A DNA stretch of 64,000 nt from contig NC_080419.1 of NCBI RefSeq assembly GCF_029873635.1, positions 62,923,540 through 62,987,539 on the forward strand, given 5' to 3'. Source of the DNA: Malania oleifera (Eukaryota > Streptophyta > Magnoliopsida > Santalales > Ximeniaceae). The position numbers and the translations under genes are program-made. Positions within the stretch are counted from its first letter, which is position 1, and each line of letters starts with the position of its first letter. Positions 23,092 to 34,652 of this stretch are shown one piece after another. Below the pieces are notes generated by a model. That model was not told the origin of the DNA, searched no databases, and saw nothing but the letters and a program-made list of their open reading frames with translations.

Positions 23092-23807
23092 TTATCTAGG
23101 TACCCATACTTTCTTGGGTCCGAATGGTTTCGCAAGCGATGTTTCTTTTATTCTCCAAAATTGTCTAGTTTTCACATCCTTTCTCTTTAAAGGACATTCA
23201 AACTTAATGTGTCCTTTGTTCTTACATAGAAAGCATGTGGTGTGAGTGTAAGCATTTAAGGAGGTGCTAGCATAATCTTTGGAGGCTTTTATAAAGTATC
23301 CCATGTAAAGATTCTTTTTCCTTTTATTTTCAACACTATTGAATCTTATGCCTTCTTTATTTAAGGAAATTCTTTGTGCGCCAATCATTTTTTCAAAGTT
23401 CTCCTTTCCTCTCATAAATTTGTAGATTATTTGATCTTCAATTTTTCTTTTAAGATCACCAATTTCTAAGTCTATTATATTTTTTCCCTTTTCTTGTAAC
23501 TTTACTTGGTCTTGAGACATTTTGATGATTTTGTTCTCTAGTTCAGAAATATATTGATTTTTCTCATTATCCATGGAAATTTGGGATCTTATATCTTCTA
23601 ATTCCTTCATCACTTTTTAATTCTTACTTTCTAATCTCTTAATTTTTAAATATTTTTCTCTTTCAACAAGTTTTTGAGATTCCAATTCTTTTATTACATT
23701 TTCATTCTTATTTTTCAATAATGTGTATCGTTTAGTCATTTTAATTAGGATCTTATGAACTTTGAATAGTTCACTTTGTAGTTCTTCATAAGATGGTATA
23801 TTCTCAT
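23092..23807 (-). pseudogene. 3' part of gag, element F
   Basis: C-terminal half of gag, separated from the first half by solo LTR H. The open piece 23092-23613 is a lysine/glutamate-rich coiled-coil-like stretch, then a zinc knuckle with all ligands (CFLCKNKGHIKFEC), ending GPKKVWVPR. It matches the end of gag in element D. Stops lie in the part next to H. Confidence 0.82.
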
Positions 23808-25915
23808 TGTTAGCTTTGGTGTATTCCCAAAGGGGGGGTAAATTGGAATTTCTAAAACTTATTCCTAGGTTAAACCAGATGTTAGTAGAATATCACAACC
23901 TAGGGCTTTCTATGTAATCCCAAATGTGCTGATAAATATAATATGTGGAAATTTAAATCATGCGCATTATTCACACCACAACATACACGTGCGATAAATG
24001 TAAAGTGCGGAAATATAAACAGACACACGATATGTTATCAGGGTTTGGCCAACTGTGTCTACGTCACCGCCTCTAGCTCGCAAGCCTGAGGATTCCACTA
24101 ATGCTCACTTAGCGGGTGGAGTGGCACCTAATACAACCACGTCAATTAGCACAGGGATGACCTCAACCTTTACAAATTCTCCTTGCGGGGTGGAGAAGGC
24201 CCTAGGTCAAATTCATAGAGCTGACCCCAACGTGATCCTTCCGGACTAGATCAAACACCCTTAGGCCATGCTTGGAATACAACAGTATTTTTCTCAATAA
24301 GAATGGTACAGTGATTACGCTTTCATGTAAAGCAGATATGTACCCAATACGCGCAATCACATACACATCAACAATGTAGGTAAATGTAAGCTCAGTGATG
24401 TGTATTTTTGTGTAAGATACACTCAACAAGATATGATCGCTAATATGCTCAAGAGTGTTTTGAACAAGCGGTATCTTCGAAACAAGCTAAATGAAATCTC
24501 AATAGCAAATCGGGGTTTCAAAGATGTTAATCAAGTATTCAAACTAGTTCAAAAGATTTTCCTTCAATGTAATGAGCACAAGAGTAGTTTGAAAATATTT
24601 TAGCTTGTAGAAAAATATTTTGCACAACAAAATCAAAGCCCGACACTTGCAATAACAATGCATATATCCTAAGCTTGCTAGTTTATCCCAAGACAAGATT
24701 TATTATATTCAAATCTGTGAGATAAGCTTTGCTAACTCCCTGAAAATAAATAAATAAATCAAATAAGAATAATGGGAGTATTAGCAATATCTAATATACG
24801 CTAGCACAACCAATATGCTCTCACAATACTAAAATATATCAAGGGAATAGAGTTATGAGAGTATTTGGGTAAGAATAGGATTTTGAAATTGAGAGGATTT
24901 TTATTAATGATTTTCTACTAATCACACACTAATCCATACAAATGAACTCATATTTATAGGCTAGGGTAAAATTATAACCGTTTAGGACCCATAGGGAATT
25001 ATTCGAAAAGTTCCAAAAAGATTAAGCCCATTTAACCCTTATTAACTCAATTTTAACTGAGTTAAATAATTTTTAACCCACCAAGGTTTGGGTGGCTAAA
25101 CTGTGGTTCGGTCACCCAAACAAACTCATTTAAAAAGGCCTTTAAAAACAGTTCGGCAGCCCAAGTGAAGGTTCACTAGCCTGAACAAAATTCAAAAACA
25201 TTCGTTCGTAGGTTCAGGTGCCCAGTGCTAAGTTTGGTTAATCGAACTGACCAATTCGGTCGCCCAAGGTCTGATTTGAATGCAAAGGTTCGGAAGCCCC
25301 AGTTGGTGAAAAGTAACCTCTTAAGGGTTCGAGTGCCCGAGGGCGATAGGGTTATTTTGGGTTCGGTCACCCCAAGCCTAGTCAAACTGTTGACTTTCTA
25401 GCAGTTCAAGCGCCCGAGGAGTTTTGAACTCCTAGGGTTTGGTCGCCCGACCTCTCCCAATTTTAGCAATTTTGCCCAATTTTACTTCACTTAATTCCCC
25501 AGATAATATATGTGATTATGGGGACAATGTGCACTAAGTGTTGGGACCTAGGGTCTTTCTAAGGTTTTACTGAGGCTGTTTGGAGATAGTCCCAAAAATC
25601 TAGCGTCGGTTAACCGAAGGATGCCCTAATGACATTTGGTACCCTAACATCAGTGTATGGTCATGTTGAGCTTACAGAAACCTACATGCATGACATGTAG
25701 AGATTATTACCGACCATATCCCTAGTTACTATTATAGACCCAAATATTACATTAATTGAATTTACAAAATGAAAGAGAATCCTCAGGGTCTTCAAGCTTT
25801 GCTTTCATGTGTCATCAATTGGTTTGCTTATATAAACATGCACACAAACTACATAGACATTAAACACTAGAGTATTTGTCATAATCAAAACAGAGCATGA
25901 CCCATAGGGTCAACA
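23808..25915 (-). repeat. Solo LTR H inserted in gag of element F
   Basis: A 2108-bp LTR, TGTTAGCTT to GGTCAACA, flanked by TSD CTCAT (23803-23807 and 25916-25920). No internal region. Its U5/R half reads like element A (the shared plus-strand GATAAATATAATATGTGG), whereas its U3 motif cluster reads like that of element C (TTCGGTCGCCC), so it may be a mosaic. Confidence 0.9.
24951..25450 (-). promoter_or_regulatory. U3 motif array plus TATA box, solo LTR H
   Basis: Sense TATA box near 24951-24960 (plus-strand TATTTATAGG). About ten copies near GGTTCGGTCGCCCGA lie from 25080 to 25450 (for example GGTTCGGTCACCC, GTTCAAGCGCCCGAGG, TTTGGTCGCCCGACC). Confidence 0.6.
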
Positions 25916-25920
25916 CTCAT

Positions 25921-27027
25921 CATTGGATTCGTTAGATGAATCGTTACTATACTCATTAAATGATTTGGAAGAGGAGCTTTGTTCTTCATCATCGTCCCAT
26001 GCCATAAAGCAAGCAACCTCTTGGTCACTTGATTCACTATCTGAGCTACTTGTACTAATATTATCAATGTAGTGGCTTTCATTGCCTTTTTCTTTTTCTT
26101 TTTGGAATCTTTCTTAAGTTATAGTCAATCTGATTTTATGTGTCCAATTTACTTACAATTATAGCATGTAGGAGGTTCTTTCTTTGTTTCTTTCTTATTA
26201 GTTTCTTCTTCATCTGATTTTGAGTTCCATATATTTTTTTTAAATTTATTCTTTCTTCTAAGTATTTTTGCAAGTTTCTTGGATATGAAGGCTATTTCAT
26301 TTACATTCATCTCTTCTTTATCTTCATCACTAGAGGTTTTGTTTGAGGCTTTAAATGCAATGGATTCTTGGGCTTTATATTTTCCACTTCTTTTATTAAT
26401 TGTCATCTCAAAAGTGAGAAGCGATCCAATCAATTCATCAAGGGATATACTTTTGAAATTTCTTCCTTCCGTAATTGCTATAGGTTTAGGTTCCTCCATT
26501 TTCCGGATCATTTCATAAGTTGAGTAATTTTTCCCTAAGTCATTAAGGGAGTATATTATGTGAGTGAACCTAGTATACATATTAGTGATGATTTCATCCG
26601 GGTTCATCTTGAAAGCCTCATACTCGCTTGTGAGCATGTCGATTCTACTATCTCTAACATCTATAGTTCCTTCATAGGTTACTTCAAGTTTATCCCAAAT
26701 TTCCTTTGCTGTTTTACAGGCTATAACTCCATTGAATTCATTGATATCAAGTGCACGATATAGGGTGTTTATAGCACTAAAGTTGACTTTCAGCATTTTA
26801 TGATCCATCTCGGTCATCTCTTTTTCTTCCTTAGGATCCTCTTTTCCGTCTACTAGTTTGTTAGGAATTAAGCCACCATTTGTGACAACCTTCCAAACTT
26901 TCCAATCCATAGTTTGAAGATAAATCCTCATTCATTGTTTCCAAAAGGTGTAATTAAGTCCACAAAAGATAGGTGGTCTAGTTGAGGATTGACCCTCTTC
27001 AAAGGGAGTTACTCCTACATGTGTCAC
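25921..27027 (-). pseudogene. 5' part of gag, element F
   Basis: N-terminal half of a Copia-type gag closely related to that of element D. The expected start codon reads GTG at 27025-27027. A stop follows the FWKQ motif; the open frame 26931-26149 then carries MRIYLQTMDWKVWKVV, the KTAKEIWDKLEVTYEG block and the MLTSEYEAFKMNPDE block. The first zinc knuckle is destroyed: CYNCK is followed by a stop, and the last cysteine is also a stop. TSD CTCAT then marks solo LTR H. Confidence 0.85.
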
Positions 27028-27069
27028 GTAGAACTTTATATAACTACCTTTTAAGATTTGGTATAACAC

Positions 27070-27082
27070 GGTTCTGATACCA
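27070..27082 (-). other. Primer binding site of element F (initiator Met-tRNA)
   Basis: Minus strand TGGTATCAGAACC, two bases from the LTR edge; one mismatch to the canonical TGGTATCAGAGCC. Confidence 0.9.
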
Positions 27083-27084
27083 AT

Positions 27085-28913
27085 TGAAAGTCAAGGTGTA
27101 GTCCCAAGAGGGGGGTAAATTGGGTTATTGAAATTTTATTTTAATTCTTTTTAAGAATTCTTTAACCTTTAGCAACACTCAACAAAAACGTAGTTTGTTT
27201 AATTAATACACAATCACACTTAATCTCAACAAAAGTAAACAATAACCAAACAATCCAATCAAACACAATATACTCAATCAAGATATAAGATGTAGCACTT
27301 TTTAGCTTTAGCAAAAACTCAAGGTAGAGTTTGTTTGTAGCCCTGTGAATATGTGTTTGTTTCAAGCCCTGTAATGAATGAAATTTTCTTTTCCTCTCTC
27401 AACTAACATTTTCGCAATCGATTAAACAACGTACTCCCTTTTGGGTTTCCGCAAAAGTTTAATCAAACGTACTTTTCTAAGTTAAGAGTCTTTTTAATCT
27501 CAATTTTTGATTTTCAGCAACCTGCACTTTGTATACACACCACACAATATATATATGATGAAAGTAAAGAGAAGGGTAAGAGTGAGATCGAGATTTTTAC
27601 AAGGTTTAACTTATTCCCAGCCTACGTCCTCACCTTAAGCCAATACCACCTAAGGTTTCCACTATAGAACTCCTTTCTAGGCAGAGCAAACCTTTACAAG
27701 TCCCTCCTTAAGGGTAGAGCCCCCTCTCCAAGCGATACCCCATGCTTGGTCCAACGATCAAAACAATTCTTGAATCGTCAACAACTACAAGAAAGATAAT
27801 AGACAATCTGGTGTACAATGACACTCTCAAAAGAGTAGATTAGTACAATTGAAAGCACTATTTACTTCAATATAAAATAGCAAAGGAAATACAATTGAAA
27901 CTCAAGAGTGATTTCACCAAATTTATTCTCTAGATGAAAATCAGCGATTTAGAAGTTTAGAACTTAGAGAAGGATAATTCAGTACTTCAGAATTCTGCAG
28001 CAATTTAGATTTGCAAGAGTGAGCAAGAGAGAGTAAGAGAGATCTTTGAGAGAGCAAGAGAGCTTTCAGCTTTTGAGCAGATTTTTAATTACTTGGTATA
28101 GTTTGATTTGCTAAAACATGTATTTATAAGCTCATAAAAGTATTTTCGTGTTTCCCAAGATTACTTGGAGTATTTCCCAAGTTTTTAAAATTATAGCTGT
28201 TAACAGTGTTTAGTCGACTAAGCCATCGGGTTCAGTCTTTTGAAGTTCTTTAAAAAATTGAAAAAACTAACTAGAAACAGGGTTAGTCGATCAGGGTCAC
28301 ATAGGTCAGTCATATGAGGCTATACTGCCTTTTTAGAATTCATCAGGAAATTCTTTAGAAGACTGAACTTAATCTTCAGTCATCTGAGGAAATTTTTCAC
28401 TCTTTTGAGATAAAACTTAGTCGTCTAGGTAGTTAAAAATCTGGTGTTTCAGTTTAGTTTTCAAAAACTCTTTGCTCTCTTACTTTGATTACTCATAAAA
28501 CTTTTTTCGAGGTTTTTAAAATAAAGTCTCTAAGTCCACAATAACCCCTAAAGAGCTTCAAAATATTTCCATATGATATTTCAATGTGAAGTACTTACAT
28601 CGTTTGTCTTAAAACCTTAAATACTCTAAGCTTGAAGTCTTCCATGGTATTTTTGCTTTGACTCCCCTTTGACTCGAGCTTTAGTCAGCCTTATATTTCC
28701 ACATACTTTAATAATTTTGGTGTTGCTTGACCTTCCTATGGAATATGAATGTGGCTTTTCAGTCTTTAGTGATCTTTAAACTTTCATTGCTATTCTTTCT
28801 TTTGAACTTTGTCTTTAAGCATTCCTGAGACATCATCACTTTAACAACACATGTTAAATCAACCTTAATTTGCTATCATCAAAATGAGATTTGAAAGCCA
28901 TGTTAGGCCAACA
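27085..28913 (-). repeat. 5' LTR of element F
   Basis: TGAAAGTCAAGG to GGCCAACA, 1829 bp, sister of 16620-18540. The 3' copy ends GGCCAGCA, an A/G difference in the terminal box. It contains the shared U5 box and promoter cluster. Confidence 0.92.
28121..28435 (-). promoter_or_regulatory. U3 motif array plus TATA box, 5' LTR of F
   Basis: Sense TATA box near 28121-28128 (plus-strand TATTTATA) with upstream motifs at about 28205-28435 (TTTAGTCGACTAAGCC, TTAGTCGATCAGGG, TCAGTCATCTGAGG, TTAGTCGTCTAGG). This is the copy that would have driven element F. Confidence 0.55.
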
Positions 28914-31385
28914 ATTCCCGTGTGCAATACTCTGAAGCAACGACAAACTATACTTCAACATTACTAGACCAAGAAACAAAATGGCTTATTAACCCAGCAG
29001 CATCCCACAATATCACTGGTGATTTGTCTAATTTATCAATTCATTCAGAATATGATGGCACTGATGAGGTTGTAGTTGGTGATGGTTCAGGTTTGCATGT
29101 CAAACACATTGGTTCATTGTTTCTTCACTCACCCACACACACTTTTCATTTAAATGATACTCTTTGTGTTCCTAACATGTGAAAAAGTCTTATTTTCATC
29201 CATAATTTTACAACTCAAAACCATGTTTTTGTTGAATTTCATCCTTCTATTTTTCTTATTGGCGGTTCTACTCAAAGGCGCATGTGAAAATGGAGTTTAC
29301 ACCCTACCGGAGTCAATGGTGAAATCTTCTCCAAAAATGGTTGTAAATGGGCATTAACGGACGTCCGTTGATGGGTGGCACAAATGTCTTGGACACTTGT
29401 CTAATAAAATTATTCATAATCTTGTCAATTCTTTTTCTCTTCCAATAATAAAAGCAAAAGTTTCTCAACTTTGCACTTCTTGTTCCGTCAATAAAGCACA
29501 TAAACAACCATTTCGGCGCGCTAATATTCAATGTCATGCACCACTTGACTTAATTTATACTGATGTTTGGGGCTCCTCCAATTTTTTTGGAATTGACAGA
29601 TCTCACTATTATTTGATTTTGGTTGATCATTTCACAAAATATATTTGGTTCTATCCTATGGAAACAAAATCTAGTGTTAGCAAAATATTTCCTCAATTTA
29701 AACATCTCGTTGAAACCATACTTCAATCAAAAATCAATAGCATTTATTCAGATAATGGTGGTGAATTTGTCGCTTTAAAAGAATATTTTTCTATCCATGG
29801 AAGAAGCCATTATACCACTGCCCCTCATACACCACAACAAAATGGTGTTTCCAAGTGTCTTCACGGCCACTTAGTGGAAACGGGCCTCACACTATTACAT
29901 AATGCTTCACTATACTTGAAATATTGGCCCCATGCTTTTTCCACTACTGCATACCTTATATATCATCAACCAACACCACTTCTAAACAATAAATCAACAT
30001 TTGAAGCATTATTTAAACAAACGCCAAATTATCTTAAGTTAAAAAAAATTAGGTTATCTATGCTTTTCACTCACTCGACCTTATAATACCAACAAACTTC
30101 AGCCCAAAGCCATTCCCTATCTATCCGTGCACTATTCTTCGGACTAAAAAGCATACAAATGCATTTATCCTAAAACTAAAAGAGTCTATCACTCTCAGCA
30201 TGTCCTCTTCGATGAAAACCAGAATGGGCCTTATGACAACTTAGAGTATTCGTCATCCTCAATAGTTGCTCCACTCATCAAGGTGTTGTCTCCACCGTAA
30301 CCTCCACTAGTGACTATGGCTAGGGATAACACTTCCGCATCACCTCCAGGTAATGCCTCTGTTTTCTCTTCTTCTAATTCCTAAAATTTAGACTATGTTC
30401 CTTTTTGTCCTAATTTCTCTTCATCGCATGATAGTAAGGCATCCTCATTAAATTCACATGTGCTTCTAGTCACACACGACACAACTTTGCACCTAGATCC
30501 CATATCTATTCCATGCTACTTACCTACACAACAAATTACTCGAACCCACTCCATGACCACTCGGTCAATGAACAACATCCATAAACCCAAACAACTGAAT
30601 TCAACAACCAAATATCCCATTCCAAATACCATTAAACTAATTTGTGTGGATCAAGCACTCTGTGAAACACACTAGAGAACAGTAATTTCAAAAGAACTCA
30701 CTACTCTCATGCACCATGGTACATGGGAACTGGTTCCCCCACCAAATAACTGTAAACTAGTGGTTGAAAATGGGTATTCTTTACAAAACACAAAGCTGAT
30801 GGGTCCATTGATCGTTTTAAAGTGAGTATTGTCGCTAAAGTTATAATCAATGTCCTGGGTTAGACTATAAGGAAACCTTTAGCTCTGTTGTGAAGCCTTC
30901 TACTATTAGAACTGTTTTGATAGTTGCTGTGATGCAGGGATGGCCTTCGAGGCAATTTGATGTCAACAATGCATTTTTTTGATGGCCTTATTTAACCTGA
31001 AAACATGATTAGGTTTCGGGGCTTCTTTGAATGTCAAAAATGCATTTTTGCATGGATAGTTGACTAAAACAATATATATGGTCCAACCCCCCGGATTCAA
31101 AGATGCCTCGAAACCTAATCATATTTGCAAGTTAAATAAGGCCATCTATGGCCTCAAATGGGCTCCTTGAGCCTAGTACTCAGCACTAAAAAGGTAATCA
31201 TGAATCTTGGGTATCAAAATTCGAAAGCGGACTCCTCTTTTTTCATATATAACCACAATTCTATTTGTGCTATTTCTTGGTATATATGGATGAATTAGTT
31301 ATCACTGGCAGTGACACGAAATTTGTGTCTTATATTATTGAACAACTTGGAGTTTGATTCTCTTTAAAGGATATAGGCCAACTTC
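28914..31385 (+). pseudogene. Pol pseudogene of element E: protease, integrase, partial RT
   Basis: Continues element E after F. Protease region: the catalytic triplet is lost (WLINPAASHNIT where DSGASHHIT-like is expected). Integrase: HHCC finger near 29380-29500 (WHKCLGHLSN...CTSCSVNKAHK) and core in the open frame 29397-30086, with the first two catalytic aspartates kept (YTDVWG, YSDNGGEF) but the third position changed (NGVSKCLHG, where ERK is expected). RT: fragments of the [17 protein letters not shown] and NAFLHG blocks with frameshifts; the active site reads YMDE instead of YVDD. RT ends near 31385 by fusion to LTR sequence, so RNase H is absent. Confidence 0.85.
30981..31146. repeat. 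52-bp inverted duplication inside the RT pseudogene of E
   Basis: Bases 30981-31032 are the reverse complement of 31095-31146 with five mismatches in 52. The copy is bracketed by a short direct repeat of the RT sequence (GATGTCAACAATGCATTTTT near 30959 and its near copy near 31030). The arrangement indicates an inverted templated insertion made during repair or replication. Confidence 0.85.
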
Positions 31386-31572
31386 ATTAATCAAAAGCTA
31401 AAGCTTTGTAACAATTAATCAAATCACGAGTAAAAATTTTGTAACAATTAGGAAAATCATGAGTTAAAACTTTGTAACAGTTAGACCTTTTTTAACTTTC
31501 ATTCCTAGAATAGATTTTGTATACTTGTATATATTTTCATATAAACATTTGTAATGAGTGTGAAATATTCTT
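31386..31572 (+). repeat. Truncated 3' LTR of element E
   Basis: Matches the 5' LTR: 33-bp-type units (AACAATTAGGAAAATC...) followed by ATAGATTTTGTATACTTG and AATGAGTGTGAAATATTC. The start is lost by the deletion joining RT to the LTR. The end beyond 31572 no longer matches. Confidence 0.75.
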
Positions 31573-33621
31573 TGATATCATTAACTGCGCTGATATTGTT
31601 AGTGTATAACCTTCTTCGTTTCAAATTTTATTCATTTTCATGGATGTTAATATGCATTATATATGAATGTTCTTTCTTGTTTTTGCTTTGATTTGTTATA
31701 TTTCTTATATCATTTCATGTAATTGATCATGTTTCAGTGGTGTTATAATGTTTATCTTCCAATCCTATATAAGAAAGCACACCAAAATGCTAAAAAATTG
31801 CATGCATCTTCATTTTTATGTTTCAAGCGGTCGATCAACCTATACAGGTGATCTACCAGCTCCCTAGTATTTCAAAAAAGTAGCTATTAGGGCTATTAGA
31901 CAATCAACTAGCTCTCTAGAAGTGGTCAAGCTCCATATCTAGAAAGCGCATTTTTTACACTTTTCTCTTAATTTTCTTCAGGACTTTTCAAGTTTTTGAG
32001 TCTCTACCCTCATTAAAGTGTAGTTGATCGAGTTTTCCTACAATTGAATGACGGTTTTCATAGTTTTCTCTATTAAAAAACCAAATCTTTCACTTCAAAA
32101 GCATATTTACTCAAACTTTCCAAAAAATCTTCAAGTTTTTGAGGATTTTTTTTTTCCAAAATTCCTTGGAGCCATATATATTCATGATGCAACTTTTGGA
32201 TATTTTCCAAGTTTATAAATATAATTTCAAGGAAGGTTTGTGATTCTCTTACCAAAAATTCACGAAGTTTTTAATTTTCTACAATGAATTTTTTTTTTTT
32301 TTCAAAGCAATTGCCCATGAAGTGGCTTGAGCGTAGAAGAAAGGATTTTCAAGGAATGAATATTTTAGGATGCTAAGTCTTTCAAATCTTAAATTGAAGA
32401 AATTTGAAAACCTACCTTCCCCGTTCACAATGGCACTCTCTAATCAGAACTTTGGAAAGAAAAAAATTTCTTTTATTTACCTTTCTAAGAACAAAATAAA
32501 GTGGTGACTCTGTGTTTTAATAAAATAGGTAAATAAGATAACCAAGGAGAGTTATGTTACTTACTCTGGTTTATCACAAGTCGCCATATGTTCACAACCT
32601 AAAATAGTTCTTCAAAATCTGATGTCAACAATTGTCAAGGGACTACATGATGGAAGCACAGAGGAGTTAGGTGAGGGCCACAAGGATGAGATGGCCCTTC
32701 CACGCGACTATGCACTTTATGTGCACATGCTCACTAAGAGTAAGAATATATACCGATTCTTTAATTGTTTGAAAAAAAATATAATTTTGTAAATTAGAAA
32801 AGTGAAAAGAATTCACCTTGTATGTCTTTAAATTTCTTGAGTTGAGCCCTTTTTATTCCTTTTTCGAGCTTTGTGCAATCGGGAGGGTAGAGTTTGAGAT
32901 TTACATTTAATGAAATATAATTTAATATAATAAATCCATTGAAACTTAATATTCAATGGAAGGCCACATGTGTGCTATTACGAAAAAAAAGTTAGTTTTA
33001 GATAAATTTTTTCTTACAAGGTTGAAATTTCTATCTCTTAAAATTTCTTAACGAGTGTGAATACCATTGAATTTGTCTCTAAACTTTTTTCATTACATCT
33101 TCACCTTTTCAGATTGATACATTCATTTCTTATGCTTCAAATATATTTTGTAGCATAGATACATTTTTTTTTTACCTGCCAATTCAAGACACAATTGATT
33201 TGATTGTTTCAATTTTTTAGAAAATTAGGAATTGTAGTTCAACCAAAAAAAGAGACAGGGAGAAATTGCAATTTTTGCAGTCTAAAATCAACAATTCCAA
33301 GTGAGAATTCAAAAAATTCATATTAAATCCCTTCCAAAGCCTAAGTTCAAGGGTCTACTCCTTTGTAGGCTTTGGTTGAATACTTGCATTTTTGTTGATT
33401 TGTTGTCGCTTGTATGAGGAAATTATTAATAAGCATTACAACAATAATAAAGAGTTGAGTTGAGAAGATATTGGTTAATTGAACAGTATCTTTAGGTAAG
33501 GAAGCATAATACAAAGTCAAAGGAATTAATTTAATAAGCATTATTGTCTTGACCCTAATTACCATAAATAATTAATTTTTTTGTTAAGAACAATGGATGA
33601 GAGGAGCAATGGATGGGAAAT
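31573..33621. other. Noncoding, probably old repeat DNA
   Basis: No gene seen. The stretch near 31825-32035 has a few GGTCGATCAACC-like motifs, reminiscent of the LTR U3 clusters, so a decayed LTR may lie here. The rest is AT-rich without recognisable features. Confidence 0.4.
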
Positions 33622-34652
33622 TAGGGGTGGCAAAACAGGTGGGCGGGTCGCTAGTGGGCTGAATCATAAACGATTTTGGTCATAAATGGGTCAATGTTAA
33701 ATGAGTCACACACGTGGCAACTCAAATCTGTCCGTTTAATAAACGGTCGGGTCACAGGTAACCCGTTTAAAAAATATAATTTATTTATTTGAATTTTTTT
33801 TAAAACTTTCATATAAAATGACATTTAAAAAAAAAAAAAATACTGCATTTCATTTATTATGAGCAGAAGCAAAGCATGAGTCCAACGGATCTGACAGGAG
33901 CTCCTCCGGTAGCCTAGCAGGTCCTCTCCCGACCTCGCCATCGCCCTCAGCCTCAGCCTCAGCTCTATGGCTGAAGCTCCATGTTCCACAAGCTCACAGC
34001 TACTGAACCTCATCATCATTGTCATCTTCTTCTTCTTGTTGCTCTCATGCTTCCCTTGCCTCTCCTATTCATTTGTGCTTCTGTAGATCTATTACATTTA
34101 TGGATTGACCCCCTAAACTGGAAGGTTTTGCCAATTTTTTGGCAACAATTGAAGAAGATTTGCCAATCAATCGTACATTATGCAGGGGTGACCGTGGCGT
34201 TCATCACAACGCCCGCCGTCGCCCGTCGGGAACCTTGTTCCGGCCGTCGAGTTTGCGCCTAATCGATCGCGGCTCTCGAATCTCAGCCACCATCCTCATC
34301 ATCACAATCCCCCAGCAGCCCATCGTCACCGAATACGCAGCGTCGCGCACCACCTCCGCCGCTTTCGGCCTCCGATTCGTCCACCTCCCACCGGTGGACC
34401 CTCCTCCACCGGACCATTCCCAGTCCTCCGTCAGCTTCATCTCCATTCTCATAGAGAGACACAAACCCCACGTCAAGCGCGCCCTCGCAGACCTGGTTTA
34501 CTTAGTGGGTTATGATGTATAATATAAAGGATCCAATAAAGCCGGTGACTCGCTTATTTATTAAATAGGTTGGCTTTTCTAAATCCGAACCAGTTTTAAA
34601 CGGATAGATCACGGGTGACCCGACGGGGTACTGACCCATTTTGTGGGTCTTA
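33622..34652. mobile_element. Possible hAT-like nonautonomous element carrying a gene fragment
   Basis: The left end TAGGGGTGGCAAAAC and the inverse of the right end (CTAAGACCCACAAAATGGGT) are weakly similar, and flanks resemble a duplication (GATGGGAAAT against GATGGGATAAAT). Subterminal AAACGG-type motifs occur near both ends (33735, 33763 inverted, 34596), a feature known from Ac-type hAT elements. The interior is much GC-richer than its surroundings and includes a glycosyltransferase-like fragment. No transposase. The borders are uncertain. Confidence 0.3.
34259..34522 (+). pseudogene. Fragment of a plant UDP-glycosyltransferase N-terminal domain
   Basis: About 88 codons in one open frame read ISATILIITIPQQPIVTEYA, then FGLRFVHLPPVDPPP and a stretch ending HKPHVKRALADL. 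This pattern (beta strand TVLIITPP, then FHHLPPV, then PHVxxAL) is typical of the N-terminal acceptor-binding domain of UGT88/UGT72-like enzymes, which transfer sugars to small plant metabolites. The catalytic His region before it and the C-terminal PSPG sugar-donor box are absent, so it is only a captured or decayed piece. GC content is clearly higher than nearby. The family assignment is from memory of the motif pattern. Confidence 0.55.

Larger units (their letters stand above)
16620..28913 (-). mobile_element. Element F: gag-only LTR element with an accessory ORF
   Basis: It spans 12.3 kb including two solo LTRs, G and H. TSD ATTCC at 16615-16619 and 28914-28918. The 3' LTR is 16620-18540, the 5' LTR 27085-28913, the primer site 27070-27082, and the polypurine tract is next to 18541. 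In sense order the internal region has gag (27027 down to 23092, split by H), a U3-like promoter module (22600-22967), a long accessory ORF (22273-21176) and a noncoding tail (split by G). No pol is present. The gag resembles that of element D. Confidence 0.9.
15431..31572 (+). mobile_element. Element E: decayed Ale/Retrofit-type Copia, split by element F
   Basis: The 5' LTR is 15431-15694, gag 15697-16619, pol resumes at 28914 after element F, and a truncated 3' LTR copy sits at 31386-31572. The second half of RT and all of RNase H are deleted: RT sequence ends at an FSLKDIGQLH-type motif and joins LTR-like sequence directly. Gag wording (LKKGNEMVQEYL, LYILNGLETNFREIAA) and integrase wording (PLDLIYTDVWG) point to the Ale/Retrofit lineage. 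It is the oldest element of this nest, since F, G and H lie inside it. Confidence 0.8.

Noticed and set aside
33981-34262. 93-codon ORF with a hydrophobic Leu-rich stretch, possible signal peptide
   Set aside because: No recognisable domain, different frame from the UGT-like segment, and composition explained by CTT/CTC-rich DNA.
34204-34476. Antisense ORFs over the glycosyltransferase-like segment
   Set aside because: Low-complexity Arg/Gly-rich reading of the opposite strand of a GC-rich coding fragment.
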